Source: 79-D21 sp964521575 (lineage in GTDB: Bacteria > Synergistota > Synergistia > Synergistales > 79-D21). From it: a stretch of 54,792 nt of DNA. The translations under genes and the position numbers were made by a program. The stretch is taken from positions 1 to 54,792 of the forward strand of contig CAZFSR010000013.1 in assembly GCA_964521575.1 (NCBI GenBank), in the 5' to 3' direction. The notes below the pieces were generated by a model, which was given only the letters and a program-made list of their open reading frames with translations, made no database searches and was not told the DNA's origin. Position 1 is the stretch's first letter, and each line of letters opens with the position of its first letter. Below, one piece after another: positions 34,058 to 42,184 of this stretch.

Positions 34058-34100
34058 TCTGCCCCTCCTCTCAGTAATGAATAAAATGGTATAAGAATGC

Positions 34101-34114
34101 TTGATATAGATCAA
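34101..34114. promoter_or_regulatory. FNR/HcpR-type operator
   Basis: TTGATATAGATCAA fits the FNR consensus TTGAT-N4-ATCAA exactly, extended by C and G to a 16-base palindrome. It lies 43 bases before the Crp/Fnr start, suggesting autoregulation, and about 110 bases before the hcp -10 box. Confidence 0.75.
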
Positions 34115-34224
34115 GGGAAAATACGGAAATTCCCGATATCATGGTTCCTGCACAAACGAAAGCGAAAACGGGTCCCGGGCCCGGGTCGCGAAGGTCCCAA
34201 ATGCCGCAGACTCTACTTAGGTTC

Positions 34225-34230
34225 TATAAT
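34225..34230 (+). promoter_or_regulatory. -10 box of hcp
   Basis: TATAAT 54 bases before the hcp start codon. No strong -35 is visible, which fits an activator-dependent promoter. Confidence 0.5.
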
Positions 34231-34283
34231 AAACAGGTAAAACACGCTCAGGTTAGACCACTGAGAGAGAGGGGGACGATGGA

Positions 34284-35948
34284 ATGTTCTGCTTCCAATG
34301 CCAGGAATGTGCCCAAAACAAGGGTTGCACCGTCAGGGGGGTATGCGGAAAGCCGGAAACTACGGCCAATCTCCAGGATCTGCTGATCCACGCGTTGAAG
34401 GGGATTGCGCTATGGTCGGAAAAGGCCGTCGAGCTAGATGTTCTCGAAAAATCCGATGGACTCTTCGTCGTACAGTCACTTTTCACCACCATCACCAACG
34501 CAAACTGGGACGATGAACGGTTCATCGTGCTGATTCGTCAGGCCCTGGAACGCCGTGAGGCGATCCGGAAGCGCGTTCTTGCCGCCTACGAAAAGAAGAC
34601 CGGCAAGGAATTCGGTGAACCGATGCCCGACGCTGCCACATGGACGGCCGAGAAAGAAGAGGAGTTCCACGAGAAGGCCCGGTCGGTGGGCGTGCTGTCC
34701 ACCGAAAACGAGGATGTCAGGTCGTTGAGGGAGTTGCTGGTAATTGGCGTAAAGGGGATCTCCGCTTATGCGGACCACGCCGCGATGCTCGGGTACGAGG
34801 ACCCGGCCATTTACGGCTTCTTGATGAAAGCCCTTGCATCGACCACGAAGAACCTGTCGGTGGAAGAAATGGTCGCGATGGTGATGAAGGCGGGGGAGAC
34901 GGCCGTGCAGACGATGGCTCTCCTTGACAAGGCGAACACCTCCACCTACGGGAATCCGGAAATCACGAAAGTGAACATCGGTGTCCGCGGCAACCCCGGG
35001 ATCCTCATCAGCGGCCACGACCTCCGCGACATGGAGGAACTGCTGAAGCAGACGGAAGGAACCGGCGTGGATGTCTACACGCACAGCGAGATGCTGCCCG
35101 CCAACTACTACCCGGCGTTCAAGAAGTACGGCCATTTTGTCGGGAACTACGGCAATGCCTGGTGGAAGCAGAACGAGGAGTTCGAGACCTTCAACGGGCC
35201 GATCCTGATGACCACGAACTGCCTGGTTCCGCTGAAAAAGGAAAACACCTACCTTAGCCGGCTTTTCACCACCGGCATGGCGGGATACCCGGGCGCGGTG
35301 CACATTCCCGACAGGCAGGATGGCCAACCCAAGGATTTCTCCGCGATCATCGAGATGGCCAAAACTTGCAAGCCGCCGGTCGAGATCGAGACGGGGCACA
35401 TCGTCGGCGGTTTTGCACACAACCAGGTCCTGGCCCTTGCCGACAAGGTCGTGGAAGCCGTAAAAAGCGGCGCCATCAGGCGTTTTGTCGTCATGGCAGG
35501 CTGCGACGGCCGCCACAGGAGCCGAGAGTATTTCACGGAGGTGGCCAAGGCGCTGCCCAAGGACACGGTCATCCTGACGGCAGGCTGTGCCAAGTATCGC
35601 TACAACAAGTTGCCCCTCGGGGACATCGGGGGCATTCCCAGGGTCCTGGACGCCGGTCAGTGCAACGATTCCTACTCGCTGGCCGTCATCGCCCTCAAGC
35701 TGAAGGAAGTCTTCGGCCTAGAGGACATCAACGAACTGCCCCTGTCCTTTGACATCGCATGGTACGAGCAGAAGGCCGTCGCGGTGCTGCTGGCCCTGCT
35801 GCACCTCGGGGTGAAGGGGATCCGGCTTGGCCCGACCCTTCCGGCCTTCGTCTCGCCGAACGTCCTGAAGGTCCTCGTGGACAATTTTGACGTCAAGGCT
35901 ACCGGGGAAGTGCAGACCGACGTCGAGGCGATCATGGCGGGGAAATAG
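34284..35948 (+). CDS. hcp: hybrid cluster protein (hydroxylamine/NO reductase)
   Basis: 554 residues. N-terminal cluster cysteines lie in MFCFQCQECAQNKGCTVRG, with hybrid-cluster ligands later (for example TNCLVPL, AGCDGRHRSREYF and TAGCAKYRYNKL). Hcp reduces nitric oxide to N2O and can reduce hydroxylamine, protecting anaerobes from nitrosative stress. The spacing of the first Cys set is typical of anaerobe-type Hcp. The divergent Crp/Fnr gene and the FNR-type box suggest induction by NO or nitrite. A strong terminator follows. Confidence 0.96.
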   Translation: MFCFQCQECAQNKGCTVRGVCGKPETTANLQDLLIHALKGIALWSEKAVELDVLEKSDGLFVVQSLFTTITNANWDDERFIVLIRQALERREAIRKRVLAAYEKKTGKEFGEPMPDAATWTAEKEEEFHEKARSVGVLSTENEDVRSLRELLVIGVKGISAYADHAAMLGYEDPAIYGFLMKALASTTKNLSVEEMVAMVMKAGETAVQTMALLDKANTSTYGNPEITKVNIGVRGNPGILISGHDLRDMEELLKQTEGTGVDVYTHSEMLPANYYPAFKKYGHFVGNYGNAWWKQNEEFETFNGPILMTTNCLVPLKKENTYLSRLFTTGMAGYPGAVHIPDRQDGQPKDFSAIIEMAKTCKPPVEIETGHIVGGFAHNQVLALADKVVEAVKSGAIRRFVVMAGCDGRHRSREYFTEVAKALPKDTVILTAGCAKYRYNKLPLGDIGGIPRVLDAGQCNDSYSLAVIALKLKEVFGLEDINELPLSFDIAWYEQKAVAVLLALLHLGVKGIRLGPTLPAFVSPNVLKVLVDNFDVKATGEVQTDVEAIMAGK

Positions 35949-35970
35949 GGATTGCCTGTTTGATAGGATG

Positions 35971-36015
35971 AAAGCAGGGGCTCCTGGCTTGGTCAAGCCA
36001 GGAGCCCCTGCTTTT
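35971..36015 (+). terminator. terminator of hcp
   Basis: GCAGGGGCTCCTGGCTTG (35974-35991) pairs perfectly with 35994-36011 around a two-base loop. The stem extends by three A-T pairs and is followed by TTTT. Confidence 0.88.
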
Positions 36016-36091
36016 GGAAGAAGCCTCCCCGGACCAGTAGTAAAATAAAATTAACACGGAGACTGTTCCGATTGATAAGGAGGGATTGAAG

Positions 36092-36292
36092 ATGCCGATC
36101 GTGCGGGTTGAAATGTGGCCGGGTAGAAGCCGCGAATGTAAGGAGGACCTTTCAAGGGCGATCACGGAGGTGGTCGTCGAAAAGCTTGGTTGCCCCCTAC
36201 AGGCCGTGACGGTGGTCCTGGTGGAGGTCCCGAAGGAAAACTGGACAATCGGCGGGAAGCCCTGCGGAGAGCCTCTTGAGGGGAAATCATGA
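36092..36292 (+). CDS. 4-oxalocrotonate tautomerase family protein
   Basis: 66 residues starting MPIVRVEMWPGRS, so Pro becomes the N-terminal residue after Met removal, as the tautomerase mechanism needs. ENWTIGGKP is the usual C-terminal segment. ATG at 36092 follows AAGGAGG; an ATG two codons upstream would bury the catalytic Pro. Its stop overlaps the start of the nitroreductase gene. The substrate is unknown. Confidence 0.9.
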   Translation: MPIVRVEMWPGRSRECKEDLSRAITEVVVEKLGCPLQAVTVVLVEVPKENWTIGGKPCGEPLEGKS

Positions 36293-36837
36293 TGAATGCC
36301 GCGGCTGGCGGCAATCCCGCGCTGGAGGTGTTGAGAAAGCGGCGGAGCATCAGGAAGTACAGGGACATTCCGCTTAGAGGGGAGGAAGTCGAGGTCTTGA
36401 AAGAAATCGTCCTGCGATCTCCCTCCGCTCACAATTTCAAATCGTGGGAATTCGTTTTTGTTGATGACCCGGACTTGCTCAAGCGTCTTGCGGAGGTTCG
36501 CGGGGGCAGTTCTGCCTTTCTTGCGGGTGCGTCCCTGGCGATTGTCGTGCTCGGAAACGAAGAAACCCAGGACGTTTGGGTAGAGGACGCCTCCGTCGCT
36601 TCAGTGATTGCCCAGATCGCCGCAGCAGCCATGGGAATCGGGTCCTGCTGGGTGCAGATCCGCAACAGGGAACATGGTCCCGGGCTGTCTGCAGAGGACT
36701 ACACCAGGGAAGTCCTCGGGATTCTTCTTCCTTTCAGGATCCTTTCGATCATCGGCCTGGGATACCCGGCCGAGGAAAAACCCGGGGTGCCGGCCGAAGC
36801 CCTTCGCTGGGAAAAAATTCACCTGAACGGTTTTTGA
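36289..36837 (+). CDS. nitroreductase-family flavoprotein
   Basis: 182 residues: VLRKRRSIRKYRDIPLRGEE and SPSAHNFKSWEFVFVDD at the start, a middle AQIAAAAMGIGSCWVQIRNR, and IIGLGYPAEEKPG near the end. This is an FMN enzyme of the same broad family as 18040 but not a close copy. It overlaps the tautomerase stop by four bases (ATGA), so the two are translationally coupled. The electron acceptor is unknown. Confidence 0.9.
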   Translation: MMNAAAGGNPALEVLRKRRSIRKYRDIPLRGEEVEVLKEIVLRSPSAHNFKSWEFVFVDDPDLLKRLAEVRGGSSAFLAGASLAIVVLGNEETQDVWVEDASVASVIAQIAAAAMGIGSCWVQIRNREHGPGLSAEDYTREVLGILLPFRILSIIGLGYPAEEKPGVPAEALRWEKIHLNGF

Positions 36838-36868
36838 ATCGGCCTGTTGGACAAGGGAGGATCCCCGC

Positions 36869-37522
36869 TTGGTTCCAGTTCTTAAGAAAGTCAAGGCAAT
36901 GGAACGGTTTCTACGGTATTCATCCAGGGCCTTCCTTAGGGACAGCCGCAACCGGATCCTCTACGGCCCCGAGGCCCCACGCTACGCGGAGAGGATCTGG
37001 GTCAACCCGCAGGCGTGCACGGAGTGCCTCTACGGTATTGGGGACAGGTACTCCGGCAGGGTCGTCGAGGGGGCATGGCCTCCTGCCGGATGCAGGCTGA
37101 AAAGCCTCATGGAAATTGAGAAGCTGCGTAGTTGCATCGACCACTGGTCTCGAGGCATTCCCTGGAAGGAAACGGGGATATTCCGTTTCCTTGAAGGGGA
37201 GATCGAAAAGCATCCGCGCCGTGTTTTCGACGACTGCAGGAGCCGGGAGGACCTGGAAAAGAGGTACGCCGGGCTCGACCTGCTCTTTGAAAGGGTCAAG
37301 GCGGACATGAGGCTCAGGACAAGCCGCGAGGTCAATCCTTGGGCATTCCGCGAAAGGGGCGGAATATCCTTCCACGTGGGGCCCGAAGGCCGTCTTTTCT
37401 TCGGGGGGAACGGGTGCCACCGGTTCGGGATGGTCCTTGTCCTGGGCCTGACCCGGATCCCGGCAAAGATCGGGTGCGTCCATATCAGCGCGATCCCGCT
37501 CCTGGGATCCCTTCGTGAGTGA
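36869..37522 (+). CDS. unassigned protein, ParB-like C-terminal motif
   Basis: 217 residues, family not recognised with certainty. Notable parts are IDHWSRGIPWKETGIFRFLE and a C-terminal GISFHVGPEGRLFFGGNG followed by CHRFGMVLVLGLTRIPAKIG. The pattern of a basic loop after GxG-H-R resembles the HR box of ParB/Srx-like proteins sometimes found near cell-surface polysaccharide genes. Start is TTG with AAGGGAGG upstream. It follows the tautomerase-nitroreductase pair by 31 bases and may share their transcript. Confidence 0.65.
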   Translation: MVPVLKKVKAMERFLRYSSRAFLRDSRNRILYGPEAPRYAERIWVNPQACTECLYGIGDRYSGRVVEGAWPPAGCRLKSLMEIEKLRSCIDHWSRGIPWKETGIFRFLEGEIEKHPRRVFDDCRSREDLEKRYAGLDLLFERVKADMRLRTSREVNPWAFRERGGISFHVGPEGRLFFGGNGCHRFGMVLVLGLTRIPAKIGCVHISAIPLLGSLRE

Positions 37523-37543
37523 GGAACGGAACTGAAACCTGGT

Positions 37544-38002
37544 CTACCGATTCAGGATCCCCTCTTTGACCAGTTCTTCGATCCACGTCTCGACCTTTTT
37601 GCGGATCTCGTCGCGGATCAGCCGCGTCTTCTCCAGCTTTTCATCCCAGGATCCTTCCAGCTCTGCGGGATCCTCGAAGGGCCAGTGGAGTCTTTTGCAG
37701 AGACCTGGGAAAATCGGGCATTTCCCCGCCTTGGCGGCATCGCACACGGCGATCACGTAATCGTAAAGCCGTCCCTGCTGGAACAGGTCGAAAACTCGCT
37801 GCATGGACTTCCCGCTCAGGTCGATCCCGACTTCCTTCATGACCTCGATGACGAGGGGGTTGATTCGGTCGGCAAGCTCAAGCCCCGCGCTCTCGACCTC
37901 GAAGGCTTCCCTGCCGATTTTCTTTAGAAAAGCTTCAGCCATCTGGCTTCGCGCGCTATTGTGTCCGCACATGAAAAGGACCTTGATCTTCTTTCCCTGC
38001 AT
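37544..38002 (-). CDS. arsC: arsenate reductase, LMW-phosphatase type
   Basis: 152 residues. The P-loop CGHNSARS starts at Cys 12, with the downstream redox Cys residues in CDAAKAGKCPIFPGLC and the Asp in the DP of WPFEDPAEL. Thioredoxin-coupled ArsC reduces arsenate to arsenite. No arsB or arsR is seen nearby, so a phosphatase role cannot be excluded. ATG at 38002 follows GGGGGG. Convergent with the ParB-like gene. Confidence 0.87.
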   Translation of the reverse strand: MQGKKIKVLFMCGHNSARSQMAEAFLKKIGREAFEVESAGLELADRINPLVIEVMKEVGIDLSGKSMQRVFDLFQQGRLYDYVIAVCDAAKAGKCPIFPGLCKRLHWPFEDPAELEGSWDEKLEKTRLIRDEIRKKVETWIEELVKEGILNR

Positions 38003-38114
38003 CTTTTGCCCCCCTATCGCTTGGCTTCCGTCCTTGTCCAATATAGGCGAAGGGGAGAGGATTCCCGTATCGAAAATGTACCAGCTTCGTTACAAGTTGT
38101 TTGCGAGCGATCTT

Positions 38115-38984
38115 TCAGGGGGCGTGGAAACGGAAAACGGTGCCAGCCCCCATTGTCGAAAACCGGCTGCCAAATTCCGCGTACAACGCTGCCTGGGCCC
38201 TGAAACCGGTGCAATGTCCCGCCGCGACGAGAGAAGGCGAAAACTCGGCAAGGGCCGTGGCGGTTTTCTCGATTCTCTCTTCGGATGCTTCCACCAGGTG
38301 CAGTCCGCCTATCACGCCTTCGATGCGCTCGCTGGGGGCCGCTGTGTGCCTAAGGATGTTGATGATCCCCGCGTGACTGCACCCGGTGACGATGACAAGC
38401 CCCTTGCCTTTGATCCTTGCCGCAAGGGAAAGATCGTCCGGCATGCTGTCCGGGACCACCCGGCCGTTTTCGTCCATTGTGGAAAGCGCGATGCCCACTT
38501 CCTCGAAATCCGTGACTCTGGGCACCTCCCCGGTGGTGGAAAGTCCCGGCATCAGCTGGACCGGACCAGAAACCAGGACAAGTTCGGCGCCTGCTGCCCG
38601 GAGGTCCTCGGGTTTATCCCCCTGCATCACGCCGACGTGCTGGAAAAACGGGTCCGTGACGAAATTGAGCCTGAAAAGGGCCGGATGGGCGATGACAGGC
38701 ACGTCTTTCCTGCCGATGGTTTTCAGGATCTGGGTCAATCCCTGCGTGTGGTCATAGTGGCAATGGGTCAGCACGACCGCATCGGTCTCAGCGAGGGGGA
38801 TGCCGAGTTTTCCAACGTTGAAGAGCAAGGCTTCCGGGTTTTGTCCCACGTCGACCAGGATTTTTTTCGTGCTCCCTCTTCTTTCCGCCTCCAGCCAGTA
38901 TGACACCCCGTGTTGGCCGAGAAGCGGGCTTTCGTAAGGAACGCTATCTTCCGCCAATACGGTTACAGTTAGTTTATCCAGCAA
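38115..38984 (-). CDS. metallo-beta-lactamase fold hydrolase
   Basis: 289 residues. The metal motif THCHYDHTQG lies at 73-82 (H-x-H-x-D-H), with later HAGIINILRHT and GGLHLVEAS and a C-terminal HCTGF. It resembles the subgroup related to the dihydropterin-ribofuranosyl-aminobenzene phosphate synthase proteins, common in archaea and anaerobes. Start is TTG after GGGAGGCG. The substrate is unknown. Confidence 0.88.
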   Translation of the reverse strand: MLDKLTVTVLAEDSVPYESPLLGQHGVSYWLEAERRGSTKKILVDVGQNPEALLFNVGKLGIPLAETDAVVLTHCHYDHTQGLTQILKTIGRKDVPVIAHPALFRLNFVTDPFFQHVGVMQGDKPEDLRAAGAELVLVSGPVQLMPGLSTTGEVPRVTDFEEVGIALSTMDENGRVVPDSMPDDLSLAARIKGKGLVIVTGCSHAGIINILRHTAAPSERIEGVIGGLHLVEASEERIEKTATALAEFSPSLVAAGHCTGFRAQAALYAEFGSRFSTMGAGTVFRFHAP

Positions 38985-39053
38985 TTTTTTCGCCTCCCGT
39001 TGTGCTCCTGGGGAAATTCCCTGCCGGTCTTTCTTTCCCGCCGCAGGCGTGGA

Positions 39054-40019
39054 TCACAGGTCCTCGTAAAGGTCAGTGCTGAGGTACTTCAAGCCGCTGT
39101 CGTTGAGTGTCAGGACGATGTTTTTCCCTCGCTCGATTCCCCCGAGCAGTTTCAGGGCGGCGCACACGTTCGCACCGGAGGAGAAGCCGGCAAAGACCCC
39201 CTCTGTCCGGGCAAGGGCCCTCGCGGTTTCTATCGCTTCCTCGTCGGAAACCTGGATGAAACCGTCGATCAGGGTTTTGTCCACGAGCGGCAAATCCATG
39301 CTATAGCCGCCGCCCTGGATCTTGTGGGCGCCGTCGGTGATGGGATGACCCGCGTAGATGGCCGCGGCGCAAGGTTCGACTGCGTAACAGCGAATTTCCC
39401 TCTTGAATTTCTTCAAGGCAAGCGCGCATCCCTGGAATGTGCTGCCGCTCCCGAGAAAATCGACAAACACGTCGATATTTCCCGAGGTCTGTTCCCACAT
39501 CTCTACCGCCGTGTGCCGTTCGTGCGCGTGCACGGTTGCGGGCAGGTTGAACTGGTCCGCACGGAAAGCGCCGCGTTCCTTCGTGATCCTTCTTGCGGTT
39601 TCCTCCACGAGGGCGAGGTCTTCTCCGGATACTTGCCCCTTGGCGGATCCGGGTGCCTGGTCGACCAGCACGACCTCTGCCCCGAGGGCTTTCATCATTC
39701 GTGCTCGCTCGGTGGAATTGCCTTTCGACATGCAGGCGATGAAGTGGTACCCCTTTACTGCGCAGACGATGGACAGGCCGGTCCCGGTGTTGCCGCTGGT
39801 CAGCTCGACGATCGCCTGGCCTTTTTCCAGTAGTCCGGCTGCCTCGGCCTCCTCGATCATCTGGAGCGCGACGCGATCCTTCTTGCTGAAGCCCGGGTTG
39901 AGGTATTCCATTTTCGCGAAGATATTGCCTTCGACGCCTGACTTTGCCGTGATCCGTGAAAGGTGGACCATGGGGGTGTTTCCGATCGCCTCGTGAACTC
40001 CGCTCAGGATTTTCGACAT
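39054..40019 (-). CDS. cysteine-synthase-like PLP enzyme
   Basis: 321 residues of the beta-substituted alanine synthase family. PLP Lys is in NPGFSKKDRVALQMI (about 46-47), substrate loop TSGNTGTGLS, and phosphate-binding GSGSTFQG. It makes cysteine from O-acetylserine and sulfide, or works in reverse as a cysteine lyase. ATG at 40019 follows GGGAGGGG, which gives the family's usual N-terminus (IGNTPMVHL). The upstream gene is divergent. No serine acetyltransferase is seen here. Confidence 0.9.
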   Translation of the reverse strand: MSKILSGVHEAIGNTPMVHLSRITAKSGVEGNIFAKMEYLNPGFSKKDRVALQMIEEAEAAGLLEKGQAIVELTSGNTGTGLSIVCAVKGYHFIACMSKGNSTERARMMKALGAEVVLVDQAPGSAKGQVSGEDLALVEETARRITKERGAFRADQFNLPATVHAHERHTAVEMWEQTSGNIDVFVDFLGSGSTFQGCALALKKFKREIRCYAVEPCAAAIYAGHPITDGAHKIQGGGYSMDLPLVDKTLIDGFIQVSDEEAIETARALARTEGVFAGFSSGANVCAALKLLGGIERGKNIVLTLNDSGLKYLSTDLYEDL

Positions 40020-40184
40020 TGTTTCCCCTCCCAATTCCTGTCTCTGAGGATCTTTCAACTCTCTCATCATAATGCTCAGATCCATTACTGACACAAAAAT
40101 GAAAGAGCGGGTGCACCAATCTTTGTTTCACAATAAGATAGGGGTGCGGTTAACGAGTCCGGATTGAAAATGGAGGCGATCGAC

Positions 40185-40643
40185 GTGCGGAGAAGTGATC
40201 GGGAGATTACCGATCCGGCGGAAATGGAATCGATCCTCAAGCAAGCCCTTGTCTGCCGGATGGGGCTTTGTGATGGGGATCAACCCTATGTGGTCCCCAT
40301 GAATTACGGTTACCGGGACGGGAGCGTTTTTCTCCATTCGGCAACGGAAGGACGGAAGATCGAAGTCCTGCGCAGGAACCCGAACGTGTGCCTGGAGTTC
40401 GAGAAGGACGTGGAACTGGTTCCCGCCGAAGCGGCATGCAGCTTCAGCATGAAGTACCGGTGCGTCATTGCATCTGGGAAGGCCGTTTTCCTTGAAAGTG
40501 CAGAAGAGAAGGCGCGGGGGCTTAACGTCATCATGGACCAGTACACGGGGAAGGAATTCGAGTTCCCGCCTCAGGCCCTGGAACGGATTGTCGTCATCCG
40601 GGTCGATCTTGAAGACTGTTCCGGCAAGCGCAACCGCTGCTGA
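40185..40643 (+). CDS. pyridoxamine 5'-phosphate oxidase family flavin-binding protein
   Basis: 152 residues with REITDPAEMESILKQALVCR and DGDQPYVVPMNYGYRDGS, the opening of the NimA/PNPOx-like split-barrel proteins that bind flavin and may reduce nitroimidazoles. GTG at 40185 follows GGAGG by eight bases; in-frame ATG codons upstream (40164, 40170) lack a site. It is followed by the DJ-1-like gene after 28 bases and may be co-transcribed. Confidence 0.87.
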   Translation: MRRSDREITDPAEMESILKQALVCRMGLCDGDQPYVVPMNYGYRDGSVFLHSATEGRKIEVLRRNPNVCLEFEKDVELVPAEAACSFSMKYRCVIASGKAVFLESAEEKARGLNVIMDQYTGKEFEFPPQALERIVVIRVDLEDCSGKRNRC

Positions 40644-40671
40644 GGAATCGACAGGGAAAGGGTGATTTTCA

Positions 40672-41256
40672 TTGAAGAAGGTTTGCCTGCTGCTTGCAGA
40701 CGGTTTCGAGGCCGTCGAGGCCAGCGTTTTTACCGATGTTTTGGGCTGGAACCTCTACGAGGGGGACGGATCCACAAAGGTCGTGACCTGCGGAACCCTG
40801 CCGGAATTGAAGTGTACCTGGAATTTCACCGTGATCCCCGAGATGCTGCTTGAGGACCTGAAGGTGGATGAGTTTGATGCCCTTGCCATCCCCGGTGGCT
40901 TCGAGGAAGCCCAATTCTACCGGGGGGCCTTCAGCGAACCCTTCCTGGAAGCCATCAGGGAGTTCGACCGGCAGGGAAAGGTCATCGCCACGGTCTGCGT
41001 CGCCGCCCTGGCCGTTGCAAAGAGCGGAGTCCTGCAGGGGCGCAAGGCCACGACCTACAACATCGGGGGTTGGAGGCAGAAGCAGCTTGCGGAAATGGGA
41101 GCCGTCGTGGTTCCCGACAGCCGGATCGTCGTGGACGGGAACATCATCACTTCCTACAACCCTTCCACGGCTTTCGAGGTGGCCTTCCTCCTGCTGGAAA
41201 AACTCACGTCGAGGGAGAACGCCGACAAAGTCAAGACCCTGATGGGTTTCAAGTGA
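40672..41256 (+). CDS. DJ-1/PfpI family protein
   Basis: 194 residues. Core GFEAVEASVFTDVLGW, DEFDALAIPGGFEEAQFY and the nucleophile elbow VIATVCVAALAVAK with Cys at about 109. The DJ-1 branch contains stress proteins, deglycases and amidotransferase-like enzymes. Start is TTG. It lies after the flavin-binding gene in one direction. A stress or detoxification role is plausible. Confidence 0.9.
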   Translation: MKKVCLLLADGFEAVEASVFTDVLGWNLYEGDGSTKVVTCGTLPELKCTWNFTVIPEMLLEDLKVDEFDALAIPGGFEEAQFYRGAFSEPFLEAIREFDRQGKVIATVCVAALAVAKSGVLQGRKATTYNIGGWRQKQLAEMGAVVVPDSRIVVDGNIITSYNPSTAFEVAFLLLEKLTSRENADKVKTLMGFK

Positions 41257-41267
41257 ACGAGGAGGTC

Positions 41268-41972
41268 CTATTTCTCCAGGAACTTGCCGATGAGCAGGCT
41301 CCCCTCGAAGAGCAAGTAGAGGGGTACTCCCAGGAGGATTTGGGAAACCACGTCAGGCGGGGTAAGCAGGGCGGCCGCCAGGGCGATGGCCATGATGACC
41401 CACGGGCGCAGGTGGGACAAGGTGCGCACCGGGACGAGTCCCGTGCCGATCAGGAGCAGGATGAGGAGCGGGAGCAGGAAAACGAAACCGGAGGCAACCA
41501 TTAGCGCGAAGAGGAAAGATGCGTACTCGCCGAACCCCCAGAAGGGGAGGATGTTGTCTTGCGGCGAGAAGGAGAGAAAGAACCTGAAAGCCATCGGGGC
41601 AATCACCCGGTAGGCGAAAGCCGAACCCGCAGCGAAAAGAAGGGGCGCGACAAGGACCCCGAAAAGGAAATAACGGACCTCGTTCTTTCGGAGGGCCGGG
41701 TAGACGAACAAGCTCGCTTGGAGAATGGCCAATGGAAGGGAAAGGATCGCCGCTCCCCAGAAGGAAATTCTCATGTAGGTCAGGAATTTCTCGTAAGGCT
41801 TGAAATAATAGAGGGACAAGCCAAGCCCGCCAATGGGGGCTTGGAGGAAGGCGAAAAGGTGCTCGGAAAAGGCAAAAAGGAACACGAACACAGCCAGGAA
41901 GAAGAGAAGCACGCTCAGGATCTTCCTGCGGAGTTCCTCCAGGTGCTCGGTGAAATCTCCCTCACTCTTCAC
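41268..41972 (-). CDS. tatC: Sec-independent protein translocase TatC
   Basis: 234 residues, six membrane helices. FTEHLEELRRKIL starts it, and the hallmark GLSLYYFKPYEKFLTYMRIS follows the first helix. The Glu in the LEELR cap and the FKP loop are the twin-arginine recognition site. GTG at 41972 overlaps the end of tatA by 11 bases with a weak ribosome site, so it is probably coupled. It is the last gene of the four-gene operon beginning at 44604. The C-terminal FEGSLLIGKFLEK matches normal length. Confidence 0.95.
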   Translation of the reverse strand: MKSEGDFTEHLEELRRKILSVLLFFLAVFVFLFAFSEHLFAFLQAPIGGLGLSLYYFKPYEKFLTYMRISFWGAAILSLPLAILQASLFVYPALRKNEVRYFLFGVLVAPLLFAAGSAFAYRVIAPMAFRFFLSFSPQDNILPFWGFGEYASFLFALMVASGFVFLLPLLILLLIGTGLVPVRTLSHLRPWVIMAIALAAALLTPPDVVSQILLGVPLYLLFEGSLLIGKFLEK

Positions 41973-42147
41973 GTTTGTTGCCCCGATCCGCCTTCTCCTT
42001 TTCTTCCGGTTCTCCGGATTCGAACCCCTTCTTGAACTCACGGATGGCGCTTCCCGCGGACCTTCCGATCTCGGGCAGCCTTTTTGCCCCGAACAGCAGC
42101 AGGGCAAGCACCAGAAGAACGAGGATCTCTCCCATTCCGAGATTCAT
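41962..42147 (-). CDS. tatA: TatA-type twin-arginine translocase subunit
   Basis: 61 residues. MNLGMGEILVLLVLALLLF is the single helix, followed by GAKRLPEIGRSAGSAIREFK, the amphipathic helix of TatA/B, and an acidic tail. AAGGAGG precedes the start. It overlaps tatC, and with only one TatA-like protein this is a minimal TatAC system. The two genes follow the polyferredoxin and Tat-substrate genes in the same direction. Confidence 0.95.
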   Translation of the reverse strand: MNLGMGEILVLLVLALLLFGAKRLPEIGRSAGSAIREFKKGFESGEPEEKEKADRGNKREE

Positions 42148-42184
42148 TCCGTTTCCTCCTTTTCGTGGGTGTACCGCTTGAAGC

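Noticed and set aside
34476..35516. 346-codon minus-strand frame opposite hcp
   Set aside because: It is the complement of hcp, which has all cluster motifs; no independent support.
39301..40131. 276-codon Arg-rich frame over the cysteine synthase gene
   Set aside because: Out-of-frame translation of the real gene; Arg and Gly content is typical of shadows.
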